A DNA stretch of 9,428 nt from Chloroflexota bacterium (GCA_021828635.1 JAJZEJ010000420.1:1-9428); one strand, 5' to 3'; shown: positions 1 to 6,521, counted from the first letter of the stretch. A program made the numbers and translations. Notes: a model not told the origin generated them from the letters alone.

Positions 1-1
1 G

Positions 2-571
2 GTACGGGCAATGGATGCCGCCGGTTATGACCCTATTATCATCGAAACGGTCGGCACCGGTCAGGCCGAGGTCGAGGTCATGCGTGCGGCGCAGACGGTG
101 CTGGTGGTCAGTGCGCCCGGCATGGGTGACGAGATACAGGCCATCAAGGCTGGTATCCTGGAGATCGCTGATATCTTCGTGGTTAGCAAGATGGATAAGC
201 CGGGAGCCGATCAGACGGTAGCCGAACTGGCGATGCTGCTCAGCCTTGACCCCAACCGGCGCAAGACAACATGGCGTATTCCTATAGTCAAAACTTCAGC
301 CCTCAAGGGTCAAGGACTCGATCAGCTTGCCGATGCTATACAGCAGCACCGTGTCTATCTGATTGAGAGCGGTGTGTTGCAGGAACGCGCCCAACGCCAG
401 GGCCGCAGCGAGGTCGAGGCGCTGATCGTGCATAACATCATGCAATCCCTGTATCACGGCATCAGCGAGGCCGAATGGGATACACTGATCGCGCAGGTCA
501 CAACTCGTGAGCGTGACCCCTATAGCGTGGCGCAGGAACTACTGAGGCGCATCGAATTATCTAATACATAA
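2..571 (+). CDS. meaB: MeaB/ArgK-family GTPase, C-terminal part (5' end outside window)
   Basis: This is the last 189 codons of a P-loop GTPase of the MeaB/ArgK (G3E) family. These proteins gate cofactor loading and protect adenosylcobalamin-dependent mutases such as methylmalonyl-CoA mutase. The reading frame is open to the window edge, so the Walker A motif is not visible. The family signature ETVGTGQAEVEV lies at residues 15-26 of the visible part. The G4 guanine-specificity motif reads SKMD (62-65) where NKxD is usual. A G5-like TSAL follows at 98-101. The tail after about residue 110 matches the helical dimerisation arm of MeaB proteins. Full-length members have about 320 residues, so roughly 60% is present. 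The ATG at 11 is internal. A mutase gene would be expected upstream but cannot be seen. The stop TAA is followed within 6 bp by the palindrome at 577-620. Confidence 0.9.
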   Translation, partial: VRAMDAAGYDPIIIETVGTGQAEVEVMRAAQTVLVVSAPGMGDEIQAIKAGILEIADIFVVSKMDKPGADQTVAELAMLLSLDPNRRKTTWRIPIVKTSALKGQGLDQLADAIQQHRVYLIESGVLQERAQRQGRSEVEALIVHNIMQSLYHGISEAEWDTLIAQVTTRERDPYSVAQELLRRIELSNT

Positions 572-576
572 GGGGC

Positions 577-620
577 AAGAATGCGACTGAAATGCGTTAG
601 TGCATTTCAGTCGCATTCTT
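577..620. terminator. Perfect 19-bp inverted repeat between convergent genes, likely bidirectional terminator
   Basis: The left arm (577-595) and right arm (602-620) are exact reverse complements over 19 bp, with a 6-base loop. The hairpin starts 6 bp after the GTPase stop and lies 7 bp beyond the parE stub on the other strand. Both flanking transcripts would run into it. On the plus strand the right arm ends in TTCTT and is followed by an AT-rich stretch (621-629) but no long T-run, so termination is likely but not textbook. A small mobile palindromic repeat is the alternative. Confidence 0.65.
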
Positions 621-626
621 CATTAT

Positions 627-656
627 TTACATCATTTCCAGGCGATAACCAGCCAT
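627..656 (-). pseudogene. Nine-codon remnant of a ParE toxin start, directly after parD
   Basis: On the minus strand the stop TGA of the antitoxin gene (656-658) overlaps an ATG (654-656) in a TGATG arrangement, typical of translationally coupled toxin-antitoxin genes. The frame reads MAGYRLEMM and then TAA. MAGYRL resembles the usual N-terminus of ParE toxins, whose first strand often reads like M-x-x-Y-x-L. After the stop no ParE-like sequence continues, and the 19-bp palindrome begins within 7 bp. I infer that most of the toxin gene was deleted and only its coupled start survives. Nine codons are too few to exclude chance. Confidence 0.45.
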
Positions 657-943
657 CAATTCTTATCCTCGCGTGATTTTTCAGCGTGAAAGCGACGCTC
701 CGCCTCTTGAATGAGTTCTTCGATATCACGAAATTGACCTGGGCCGCTCTGAACGACCTCATCCCACAAGCGCCGAACTTCCTGAATCTGCTGCTGGCGT
801 AGCATCTGCTTCATACGCCAGTCGCGCAAAGCCTCGCGGATCACCTCGCTACTGGAAGCGTAGTTACCCGTTGCTACCGCCTCGTTAATCATCGCAGCCA
901 ACTCTGGGGTCAGGGTAATGCTCATCTTCTCTGTGCTTGCCAT
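656..943 (-). CDS. ParD/CopG-like ribbon-helix-helix antitoxin, apparently without its toxin
   Basis: The 95-residue protein has the ParD layout. A short strand (MSITLTPEL, about residues 7-15) and two helices form a ribbon-helix-helix DNA-binding domain. The second helix contains the characteristic SSSEVIREALRDW (about 30-42). A charged, flexible C-terminal half follows, the part that in ParD proteins binds and neutralises ParE. The ATG at 943 is preceded by AGGAG with 8 bases between them, a good ribosome-binding site. A plausible promoter lies at 984-1012. No full ParE gene follows, only a nine-codon stub overlapping the stop. It could act as an orphan autorepressor or neutralise a related toxin elsewhere. 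The family assignment is firm; the present-day role is unknown. Confidence 0.85.
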   Translation of the reverse strand: MASTEKMSITLTPELAAMINEAVATGNYASSSEVIREALRDWRMKQMLRQQQIQEVRRLWDEVVQSGPGQFRDIEELIQEAERRFHAEKSREDKN

Positions 944-983
944 CCTGTTTGCTCCTGGACATGATAATATTTAATCCTACTTT

Positions 984-1012
984 ATCTTACCATATACATA
1001 TCTCATTGACAA
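984..1012 (-). promoter_or_regulatory. Candidate sigma-70-type promoter for the parD-like gene
   Basis: Reading leftwards, TTGTCA (1012-1007, five of six consensus bases) is separated by 17 bp from TAAGAT (989-984, four of six). It lies about 40 bp upstream of the antitoxin start codon. ParD proteins usually repress their own promoter, so an operator is expected nearby, but I see no clear one. Confidence 0.45.
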
Positions 1013-1035
1013 GCATAAGCGTGGTGAACCGGCCT

Positions 1036-1290
1036 CTACGGCTTTATCGTAATACTGCGTGTACTGAGCATGGCATAGGGGCCACTGGCGATAATCAGTA
1101 GCGCAGCGAGTGTAAAGGTGATGCCGAGCAAGCTCGGGTGCATCTTGCGCAGCACAATGGTGGCTAACCGAGGTTGTCAGAGCCGCCGAAACTACCTCGG
1201 CCACTTGTGGCACGGGCGAGAAGACGGCATTGGCACGCCCTGGGAGTTTTTGTGGGGTTGCATAGAACATTAGTGGCATGATAGCAAGAT
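1036..1290 (-). pseudogene. Degraded C-terminal fragment of a major-facilitator transporter (copy A)
   Basis: On the minus strand, starting near 1290, the text reads LAIMPLMFYATPQKLPGRA and continues through SPVPQVAEVVSAALTTSV. This resembles the C-terminal half of MFS drug-exporter-like proteins, with the P-x-x-GR motif before a transmembrane helix. One extra base near 1168-1169 relative to copy B shifts the frame. After the shift the reading resumes as ATIVLRKMHPSLLGITFT, then a hydrophobic stretch, ending at TAG (1036-1038). Nothing of the first ten or so transmembrane segments remains. The upstream end is cut off near the promoter of the antitoxin-toxin pair. Together with the repeats and promoters listed separately, this fragment fills most of the gene-free stretch 944-1391. 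Confidence 0.75.
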
Positions 1291-1319
1291 AACAGAGATA
1301 ACAGAGATAACAGAGATAA
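1287..1319. repeat. Three tandem copies of a 9-bp unit (agataacag) plus a partial fourth
   Basis: Units occupy 1287-1295, 1296-1304 and 1305-1313, and a fourth begins at 1314 and breaks after agataa. The array sits exactly where the copy A transporter similarity ends and just upstream of the promoter of the antitoxin-toxin pair. It may be a slippage product at an old junction or a regulator-binding array. Confidence 0.8.
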
Positions 1320-1324
1320 GGTAC

Positions 1325-1353
1325 TTGTATTTACGTTCATTTTCATGTACAAT
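1325..1353 (+). promoter_or_regulatory. Candidate promoter of the Phd/RelE-type operon with an overlapping gtac repeat
   Basis: TTGTAT (1325-1330) and TACAAT (1348-1353, five of six consensus bases) are spaced 17 bp apart. They lie about 40 bp upstream of the antitoxin start. A GTAC-8-GTAC motif (1347-1350 and 1359-1362) overlaps the -10 element and its downstream edge, where an antitoxin operator would be expected. The promoter spacing is good. The operator is a guess from position and symmetry. Confidence 0.45.
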
Positions 1354-1391
1354 TATGTGTACGGATAAGGTCATTTTCTGAGGTGAAAGCA

Positions 1392-1685
1392 ATGGGAAAC
1401 GAACGCACATTTTCAATCGTCGAGGCTAGAGAGCAATTGACACGCCTGCCGGAAATGTTCGAGCAGGAAATGGAAGAGCAGCATGATATTAGTGCTGTTG
1501 CGGTAACGCGCCATAATAAGCCCGTATTGGCAATTCTGCCCTGGGAACTTTATGAGAGTATCATAGAGACGTTGGAGATTTTGGGTGATGAGGAACTCAT
1601 GGCGGATATACGTCAGGGTATCAAAGATGCTCTTGAAGGCAAAGGTAAACCTTTGGAAGTTGTGAGGCAAGAATTAGGCTTGTAG
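1392..1685 (+). CDS. Phd/YefM-family antitoxin
   Basis: A 97-residue antitoxin of the Phd/YefM type, which binds its own promoter through the N-terminal domain and wraps the toxin with its C-terminal tail. The N-terminus (TFSIVEAREQLTRLPEMF) matches the family's conserved start, in which the strand leads into an A-R/K-x-x-L helix. The central VTRHNKPVLAILPWELYES is the characteristic V-T-x-x-x-K-P-V-A-x-L/I strand-turn-helix. The tail is rich in charged residues. I chose the ATG at 1392 because AGGTG (1381-1385) lies 6 bases upstream. An in-frame GTG at 1383 would overlap that ribosome-binding site. A RelE/ParE-type toxin gene follows after 60 bp, a wider gap than the overlap or few bases usual for such pairs. 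Confidence 0.88.
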   Translation: MGNERTFSIVEAREQLTRLPEMFEQEMEEQHDISAVAVTRHNKPVLAILPWELYESIIETLEILGDEELMADIRQGIKDALEGKGKPLEVVRQELGL

Positions 1686-1745
1686 AAGCCTGTGAACAAT
1701 TTGTCTCCGGTAATTTCGAGCATTTTGTAGGATGCGTGATATTGT

Positions 1746-2066
1746 ATGGAATGGCAAGTCATTATTATGCCGCCAGCAGAGAGACATTTGCTGGCTATTT
1801 TAGACCAACGCATTCGGAAGCGCCTTCTCGAACGTATAGCTGCTCTAGCTGAAGAACCGGAAAAACAGGGAAAGGCGTTGACCGGTGAGCTATCAGGCTT
1901 CAGAAGTATCCGTGCGGTTGGTCAACGCTATCGTATTATTTATCGTGTTGAGGCAACACGGATAGAAGTGCTGGTAGTTGCTGTAGGATTGAGGAGAGAT
2001 GGCGATAGGGCTGATATTTATGCTTTGACAAAGAGACTGTTGCGCCTGGGTCTGCTAGACCCATAG
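1746..2066 (+). CDS. RelE/ParE-superfamily toxin
   Basis: A 106-residue toxin of the RelE/ParE fold. RelE-type members cut mRNA on the ribosome and ParE-type members poison gyrase; the sequence does not settle which applies. It starts with a strand (MEWQVIIMPPAERHL), then a helical hairpin (about 20-37, RIRKRLLERIAALAEEP). Next comes the family core KALTGELSGFRSIRAVGQRYRIIYRV (43-68, read in parts), with basic residues R53, R56, R61 and R63. The last strand, LVVAVGLRRDGDRADIY (76-92), matches the usual V-x-x-x-G-x-R-x-x-x-x-x-Y ending. Length is normal to slightly long, with a leucine-rich tail (LLRLGLLDP). The ribosome-binding site is weak: AGGA lies about 13 bases before the ATG. Together with the gene upstream this forms an intact type II module. 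Confidence 0.88.
   Translation: MEWQVIIMPPAERHLLAILDQRIRKRLLERIAALAEEPEKQGKALTGELSGFRSIRAVGQRYRIIYRVEATRIEVLVVAVGLRRDGDRADIYALTKRLLRLGLLDP
2047..2063. other. Small hairpin (7-bp stem, 3-base loop) at the 3' end of the toxin gene
   Basis: TGGGTCT and AGACCCA flank a GCT loop and end one base before the toxin stop codon. No T-run follows, so it is not a standard intrinsic terminator. It may protect the transcript end or be chance. Confidence 0.35.
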
Positions 2067-2113
2067 CAGCCATCACGGTATTGGTCTCAGCCTTTGCTGC
2101 ACCATGAGATATT

Positions 2114-2249
2114 GCGAGTGGGCCGAAGGTGGTGCCGGGCAAGCTCAGGTGCATCTTGCTCAGCACGATGGCGGCTAACGAGGTTGCCAGAGCCGCCGAA
2201 AACACTTCGGCCACTTGTGACACGGGCGAGAGGATGGCAGAGACGCGCC
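2114..2249 (-). pseudogene. Degraded C-terminal fragment of a major-facilitator transporter (copy B)
   Basis: The minus strand reads RRVSAILSPVSQVAEVFSA, then ALATSLAAIVLSKMHLSLPG and TTFGPLA, before similarity ends. This is the same part of the transporter as copy A, still in frame here. By hand alignment the copies differ at about 14 of 114 positions (roughly 88% identity), including the extra base in copy A. Similarity ends in the GCGAGTG shared near 2114-2120. The upstream end lies about 4 bp beyond the TAA of the M23 peptidase gene, so that gene's 3' end joins the remnant directly. No start codon, promoter or remaining membrane segments are present. The rest of the gap 2067-2252 holds nothing else I recognise. 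Confidence 0.75.
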
Positions 2250-2252
2250 TTG

Positions 2253-5132
2253 TTATATCCCCTCACCCATCCCACTATACACCGCACCCGCACCTTGCAC
2301 ACTAACGTTCGTCTGTTGCTCAACAATAATGGGTAGCGTGGCAGAGATGGTTGCGCCGTTATACTGGCTTGAGCCTATGTCTTGCGCGACTGTGATGGAC
2401 AGGTGCGTATTGGCGGCAAGGGTGTAGTTTTTGAAGATGAGCGTGCCATTGCTGGTCGCGTAGGCAATCTGCACCTGCGTGGCCTGAGCGTTGGGATTAG
2501 CTAGGTCAAGCTGCACGTTTTGTCCGTTGCTGTTTGTTCCTTGCGAGACATACCAACTGCTATAGATGTTACTGCTGCCCATCATTGTTGTGCTACTCAT
2601 GACACCATTTACTGAAAGTAGCTCTTGCTGCTCAGCAACAATTGGTTGTGAGGCGTTGATGATTGTGGCGTGCTGCTGCTGACCAAGCGCCGAGTTGACG
2701 TTGATGGTGCTGCGACTCATGGGCGGAACCTGTACATTTTGGCTGATGCTTTGCCCGTTATCGGTCAGGTAACGCATCTGCACATTAGCGACAATGGGGT
2801 TGGGATTGGCTAACAGCAGTTGTTCGCTAGAGCCAGATTGCGTGTTGCCTGCGCCAAAGTACCATGTTTCTTGTGGCGCGGTCGCTCCGATGACCGTGCT
2901 ACCGCCGCGATACTGACCACTGGTCAGGTACTCTGGCCGCTCGATCAGCACAGGTGCGCTGGCACTGATCGCCATGCCAAAGCGTTGATTGGGTAATATC
3001 TGGTTCAATATCAGCGTGGCACGTGATTGTGCTGGTATGGTATAGACGCTGAGTGGACGCATAATAGACGATAGAGTGGACTGTGTGTCTGGTAGGAAGC
3101 TAATATTCACAGTGACGGGTTGTGTGGATGGATTCAGCACTGAGAGCAGCGTATTCCAGTTGGTTGTTGTGTTGCCTTCAGCGAAGTACCAGTTGGTGCT
3201 GAGTTGGGCCGCACCCAAACTATCGCTGGCGGCGACAAAACCGCCATTACGCATCAGCATAACGCGCTCCGCAACAAATGGCTGGTTGCCCTGGACTACC
3301 ATCCCTACCGACTGATTGGCTCCCGCCTCCTGATTGATGTTCAGAACAGTATTTGCCTGTGCAGCCAGCTGATAGGTGCGTGTGCGCTCCGGCGCATTTT
3401 GATACAGGTAGGTGATACTGAGTGTGGCTGGTTGCGCGGATAGATTAGTGAGCGCCAATGACTCGCTTGTGCCTGCGCCCGTGTAGCCTTCAGCGAAGTA
3501 GTAGGTTTCGGGTAAGGTGGCTGTGATGGTGAGTTGGCGTGTGAATGGTGTCGCACCGTGCTGTGAGAAAACGATGCTGCCCTGGTTCATATCCCATTGC
3601 AGGGTATAGGTGCCGCTTTGTGTCGGTGTATGAATTGTCGCGGAGAGCGTGACGGTGTTGCCTGCATCCACATTCTGCGGTAGCGTGAGTGTGCCAGTGG
3701 CGATGGTCTGGCCTTGCGCATTCTGCCAGCGATAGAGCGGCTGTACTGCGCTATTGCCACTAGCATCCCAGGTGAAGTTGCTGGTATTTTTGAGCGTGAG
3801 ATTGACATTCAAGCTACCAGATGCCCCGGCGATAACAGGCGTGTTGTCGCTGATGACGCTAAAGTTGTAGATAGGCGCGGGTGGTGTTGCTTGCACCGAG
3901 ACCGGTACGAACTCTACGCCATCGGCTCCCAATTGTTCGCCAGTGACATCGGTGCCGTTGCTGAGAACGACACGTCCACTCATAGAGGAGTTGAAGTAAT
4001 AGGTTCCCAGGCCAACCCACTGTGGTCCTGTGTTCTCCCAGCTAAACGGTCCCTGAAAAGCGCCAATGTGCGACTGATCGAGATAGATCGTGTGGCTGAT
4101 CTCCGTGTTGGGATGGTTGGAGTCGGCGCTATACACCGTGAAGGGCGACCAGCTACTACTGGCGTGGTTATCGTCCACGAAGACGCCGACTTCATAGTAA
4201 CCATTGGCGTGCAGCGTTGGTTGCCAGCTTGCTGTTGCGGTCGCGTTGCCACTGGTGGTTGTGGTCCAGTGCATACTGCCGCCGATGTCAGTTGAGGATG
4301 AGGCAACTTGCCAGTTGCCGGTGCTACTCCAGCCCGCGCCGCCATCATCGACCAGTGTCGCACCTGGATAGACGGCGCTACCATTGCTGCTCAATAGAGG
4401 TACAGTACCATTGGAGCCGGGATCACTGACCCAGAGATAATTGTCTGGCACAATATTGGGGTCGGCGTAGTTGCCCGTCCAGCCAAAGGGGTCGGTGGCC
4501 TGCCAGTAGGGCAGGTAGTAGGTTGCCATGTGCAGGTGTGGGCCGGTTGAAGCACCAGTGGTACCACTGGTGCCAATCTGCCACTGTGTTCCCACCTGGT
4601 CGCCGACTTGCACGGTGATGGCGCTGAGATGTCCATAAGCGGTTGCATAGCCGTTGCCGTGGTCGATAGCGACCCACAAGCCGAGCGAACTGTTGTGATC
4701 GAGCGGGTTATACCAGCCAGCCCGAATGACTGTGCCAGCCGCCGCACTCAGCACCGACTCATAGTGCAGGTTCAGATCATAGCCGTTATGCCCATCATAG
4801 CAATTGACGCCAGCGGTGCAGGAACTAATAGTAGCATTCGTCCATCTTTTGCCATCATAGCGCACAAAGATACCATCATCGACATACCAGGGTTTGTCAT
4901 GATCGACAAAGGAAATAGTACGTTGCAAGATGGTCTGATTGCCATAATAGGGCCGATGCAGGAACGGCGTGGGCGCGGTCGTTGGAATGTGATACATGTT
5001 TGTTTGTGCTGTTTGTGCCTGTGTAGTCGTGACTTTTATAGCTGCATGTGTAACTTGTGGTACAGAGAGACCGATCAGTAGCAAGGTCACAATCAGCGTT
5101 ACTGTGCGTTGTATGTGTCGGTATTTATTCAT
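2253..5132 (-). CDS. Secreted M23 (LytM-type) metallopeptidase with golvesin-like, Ig-like and four WYFAEG-type repeats
   Basis: A 959-residue exported protein. Residues 1-30 form a signal peptide with a hydrophobic core and a likely cleavage after THA. The M23 peptidase domain (about 110-232) is complete. H115 and D119 (HxxxD) and H201 match the zinc ligands; H168 (in YGHL) and H199 (in HLH) match the catalytic histidines of LytM. M23 enzymes cut peptidoglycan cross-bridges or other glycine-rich peptides. Residues about 251-411 resemble the golvesin/Xly domain, a beta-sandwich ending in DGVEF. An Ig-like domain spans about 420-539. Four repeats of about 105 residues follow, starting near 543 (YYFAEG), 648 (WYFAEG), 757 (WYFGAG) and 860 (WYVSQG). 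Each includes an L-N-P or A-N-P motif and ends near an A-E-x or E-Q-Q motif. Such repeats are known from surface proteins. There is no LPxTG motif or membrane anchor. C105 and C111 could form a disulfide. The ribosome-binding site is modest (AGGA, 13 bases from the ATG). It is probably transcribed with the TolB-like gene 33 bp upstream. Confidence 0.92.
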   Translation of the reverse strand: MNKYRHIQRTVTLIVTLLLIGLSVPQVTHAAIKVTTTQAQTAQTNMYHIPTTAPTPFLHRPYYGNQTILQRTISFVDHDKPWYVDDGIFVRYDGKRWTNATISSCTAGVNCYDGHNGYDLNLHYESVLSAAAGTVIRAGWYNPLDHNSSLGLWVAIDHGNGYATAYGHLSAITVQVGDQVGTQWQIGTSGTTGASTGPHLHMATYYLPYWQATDPFGWTGNYADPNIVPDNYLWVSDPGSNGTVPLLSSNGSAVYPGATLVDDGGAGWSSTGNWQVASSSTDIGGSMHWTTTTSGNATATASWQPTLHANGYYEVGVFVDDNHASSSWSPFTVYSADSNHPNTEISHTIYLDQSHIGAFQGPFSWENTGPQWVGLGTYYFNSSMSGRVVLSNGTDVTGEQLGADGVEFVPVSVQATPPAPIYNFSVISDNTPVIAGASGSLNVNLTLKNTSNFTWDASGNSAVQPLYRWQNAQGQTIATGTLTLPQNVDAGNTVTLSATIHTPTQSGTYTLQWDMNQGSIVFSQHGATPFTRQLTITATLPETYYFAEGYTGAGTSESLALTNLSAQPATLSITYLYQNAPERTRTYQLAAQANTVLNINQEAGANQSVGMVVQGNQPFVAERVMLMRNGGFVAASDSLGAAQLSTNWYFAEGNTTTNWNTLLSVLNPSTQPVTVNISFLPDTQSTLSSIMRPLSVYTIPAQSRATLILNQILPNQRFGMAISASAPVLIERPEYLTSGQYRGGSTVIGATAPQETWYFGAGNTQSGSSEQLLLANPNPIVANVQMRYLTDNGQSISQNVQVPPMSRSTINVNSALGQQQHATIINASQPIVAEQQELLSVNGVMSSTTMMGSSNIYSSWYVSQGTNSNGQNVQLDLANPNAQATQVQIAYATSNGTLIFKNYTLAANTHLSITVAQDIGSSQYNGATISATLPIIVEQQTNVSVQGAGAVYSGMGEGI

Positions 5133-5165
5133 AGCAATATGTGTATCCTATTGTGTAAACCTGCA

Positions 5166-6401
5166 TCATAAGGCTGCAATGTGTGACATTGTGGGCGAGA
5201 GTGGTGCAACTAACGGGTGTTGCTGGCCTATACTAACATCGGCAGACCAGTAGCGCGGCGTGCCACCGGCATCCAAATTGATGGGGTTGAGCGCCACAAA
5301 GGTTACACTGGCGCTATTCGTGGCCCATACGGGATTGATATTGAGCATTTTATCCGTTTGTTGCGGCGTAGCGATGAGTTGGGAAGTATCTGTTGAGACA
5401 GTGACGACACCAATCGCGCATTGCAGAGATTGCGCGAGAAAATCGGCCTGCTGATCGCTGCTATTGGTGCGTACCACGTAGGCAATATCGCGGCCATTGG
5501 GCGACCAGAGCGGAGCATAGCCGTGTCCACCATCGGTTGTTGCAAGATTGTGTTGGAACTGGCCCACACTGTTCATAACCCACAAGCTGGCTGGAAGAAA
5601 TGGCACTTCGCTATCAGCTAAGCGTTCATAAGCTACCTGCGTGCCATCGGGCGACCAGGCGAAGAGACCAGCGATGGATTGTACCGTATTGGTAACACTG
5701 AAAAGGTGTGTGAGCTGGCTACCATCGCTGTGCATCAGCCAGACATCGCTGCCCTTGCCCAATCCCTCGCTGGTCGAGTAGATAATGCGCGTGCCGTCGG
5801 GTGATGGCGCGGCATCGACCAGGAAAGCGGAAGGCACGGGCAGATTGATATTGCGTATAGCGCCCGTAGCGGCATCGACCAGCCAAAGACCGGGATGCCA
5901 ACCGGTGCTATCCATTGGTATGGGGCCGAGTGGGAACATGGGACGATATAGGAAGGTATGCCCATTGAAGCCATTGTCGTTCGGCATCCAATGTAAGAAA
6001 TTGCCCATTGCCTGTGCAGGCTGGAGTGTCACGCTATGGTGTAGAGTGTCATACATCCAGACCTGTTCGCCGTGATCGCGGATGCCATCAATAGCCAGAT
6101 AGCGGCCATCGGGTGAGAGTTGCATACTCGCCACACTATCCGATGCCACCTGCCCAAAGCCATTGCCAAGCAGTACAAGCGATTCTAACGCGCCAATGGG
6201 CTGATTGTCAGCTCCCTTGAGTGCGCGTGCCAGCATGAAACCTTGTGGCGTTTTGAGTGTATAGTAGAGATAGCTGGTAGAAGCAAGGTCTGTATTGGGA
6301 ATGCTTTGTGAATGTACATTGATGTTGCTATGTGCAAACAAGGCTACGGTTATGCTCATAACAAGAAGTAACAGTAGCACGATCAACGTATTCCGTCGCA
6401 T
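5166..6401 (-). CDS. Exported TolB-like (PD40 beta-propeller) protein
   Basis: A protein of about 411 residues with an N-terminal hydrophobic segment (LIVLLLLLVMSITVALFA) that serves as a signal peptide or membrane anchor; there is no clear lipobox. The rest carries PD40 repeats of the WD40-like propeller type seen in TolB. Counting from the GTG at 6413, they are LSPDGRYLAI (99-108), PSPDGTRIIY (203-212), WSPDGTQVAY (253-262), WSPNGRDIAY (303-312) and a weaker WATNSASVTF (363-372). Spacing near 50 residues fits propeller blades. Each repeat is preceded by a ligand- or output-like strand such as DVWLMHSDG or SLWVMNSVG. Such propellers bind proteins or glycans outside the membrane. I prefer the ATG at 6401: AGGAG (6415-6419) lies 13 bases upstream, whereas the in-frame GTG at 6413 is one base from it. 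The next gene encodes an exported M23 peptidase 33 bp downstream, so the propeller may assist or regulate it. That link is inferred from position only. Confidence 0.85.
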   Translation of the reverse strand: MRRNTLIVLLLLLVMSITVALFAHSNINVHSQSIPNTDLASTSYLYYTLKTPQGFMLARALKGADNQPIGALESLVLLGNGFGQVASDSVASMQLSPDGRYLAIDGIRDHGEQVWMYDTLHHSVTLQPAQAMGNFLHWMPNDNGFNGHTFLYRPMFPLGPIPMDSTGWHPGLWLVDAATGAIRNINLPVPSAFLVDAAPSPDGTRIIYSTSEGLGKGSDVWLMHSDGSQLTHLFSVTNTVQSIAGLFAWSPDGTQVAYERLADSEVPFLPASLWVMNSVGQFQHNLATTDGGHGYAPLWSPNGRDIAYVVRTNSSDQQADFLAQSLQCAIGVVTVSTDTSQLIATPQQTDKMLNINPVWATNSASVTFVALNPINLDAGGTPRYWSADVSIGQQHPLVAPLSPTMSHIAAL

Positions 6402-6441
6402 GATATTTTTCACTCTCCTGATAGTTTTCTAAGCTACGTGA

Positions 6442-6459
6442 TTCTATATCTTCTATATC
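6442..6459. repeat. Two perfect tandem copies of a 9-bp unit (ttctatatc)
   Basis: The copies occupy 6442-6450 and 6451-6459. They create two alternative TATAGA-like elements on the minus strand within the promoter region of the TolB-like/M23 operon, so copy number could alter promoter spacing. Confidence 0.7.
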
Positions 6460-6479
6460 AGTCTATCGGAAGATGTGAA
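6452..6479 (-). promoter_or_regulatory. Candidate promoter for the TolB-like/M23 peptidase operon
   Basis: Reading leftwards, TTCACA (6479-6474, five of six consensus bases) and TATAGA (6457-6452, four of six) are 16 bp apart. They lie about 50 bp before the preferred start codon, in the 120-bp gap behind the kinase gene. No terminator for the kinase gene is obvious, so read-through is also possible. Confidence 0.4.
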
Positions 6480-6521
6480 TGCTTAAAGAGTGTTTGCTAG
6501 GAGAGTATGGACTTTTGGCTT

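Noticed and set aside
977..1279. A 100-codon minus-strand gene in the gap upstream of the antitoxin
   Set aside because: Only its first half resembles a transporter. After about codon 41 the frame is wrong, so it is a frameshifted remnant and not a gene.
1936..2223. A 95-codon minus-strand gene overlapping the toxin gene
   Set aside because: Its first third is the transporter copy B remnant. The rest is antisense to the toxin coding region.
3714..4295. A 193-codon open frame on the plus strand inside the M23 peptidase gene
   Set aside because: It is antisense to the clearly coding golvesin-like and Ig-like part, has no ribosome-binding site, and its translation resembles no known protein.
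4608..5081. A 157-codon plus-strand open frame over the peptidase domain and signal peptide
   Set aside because: The opposite strand encodes the intact M23 active site here. The frame is a composition shadow.
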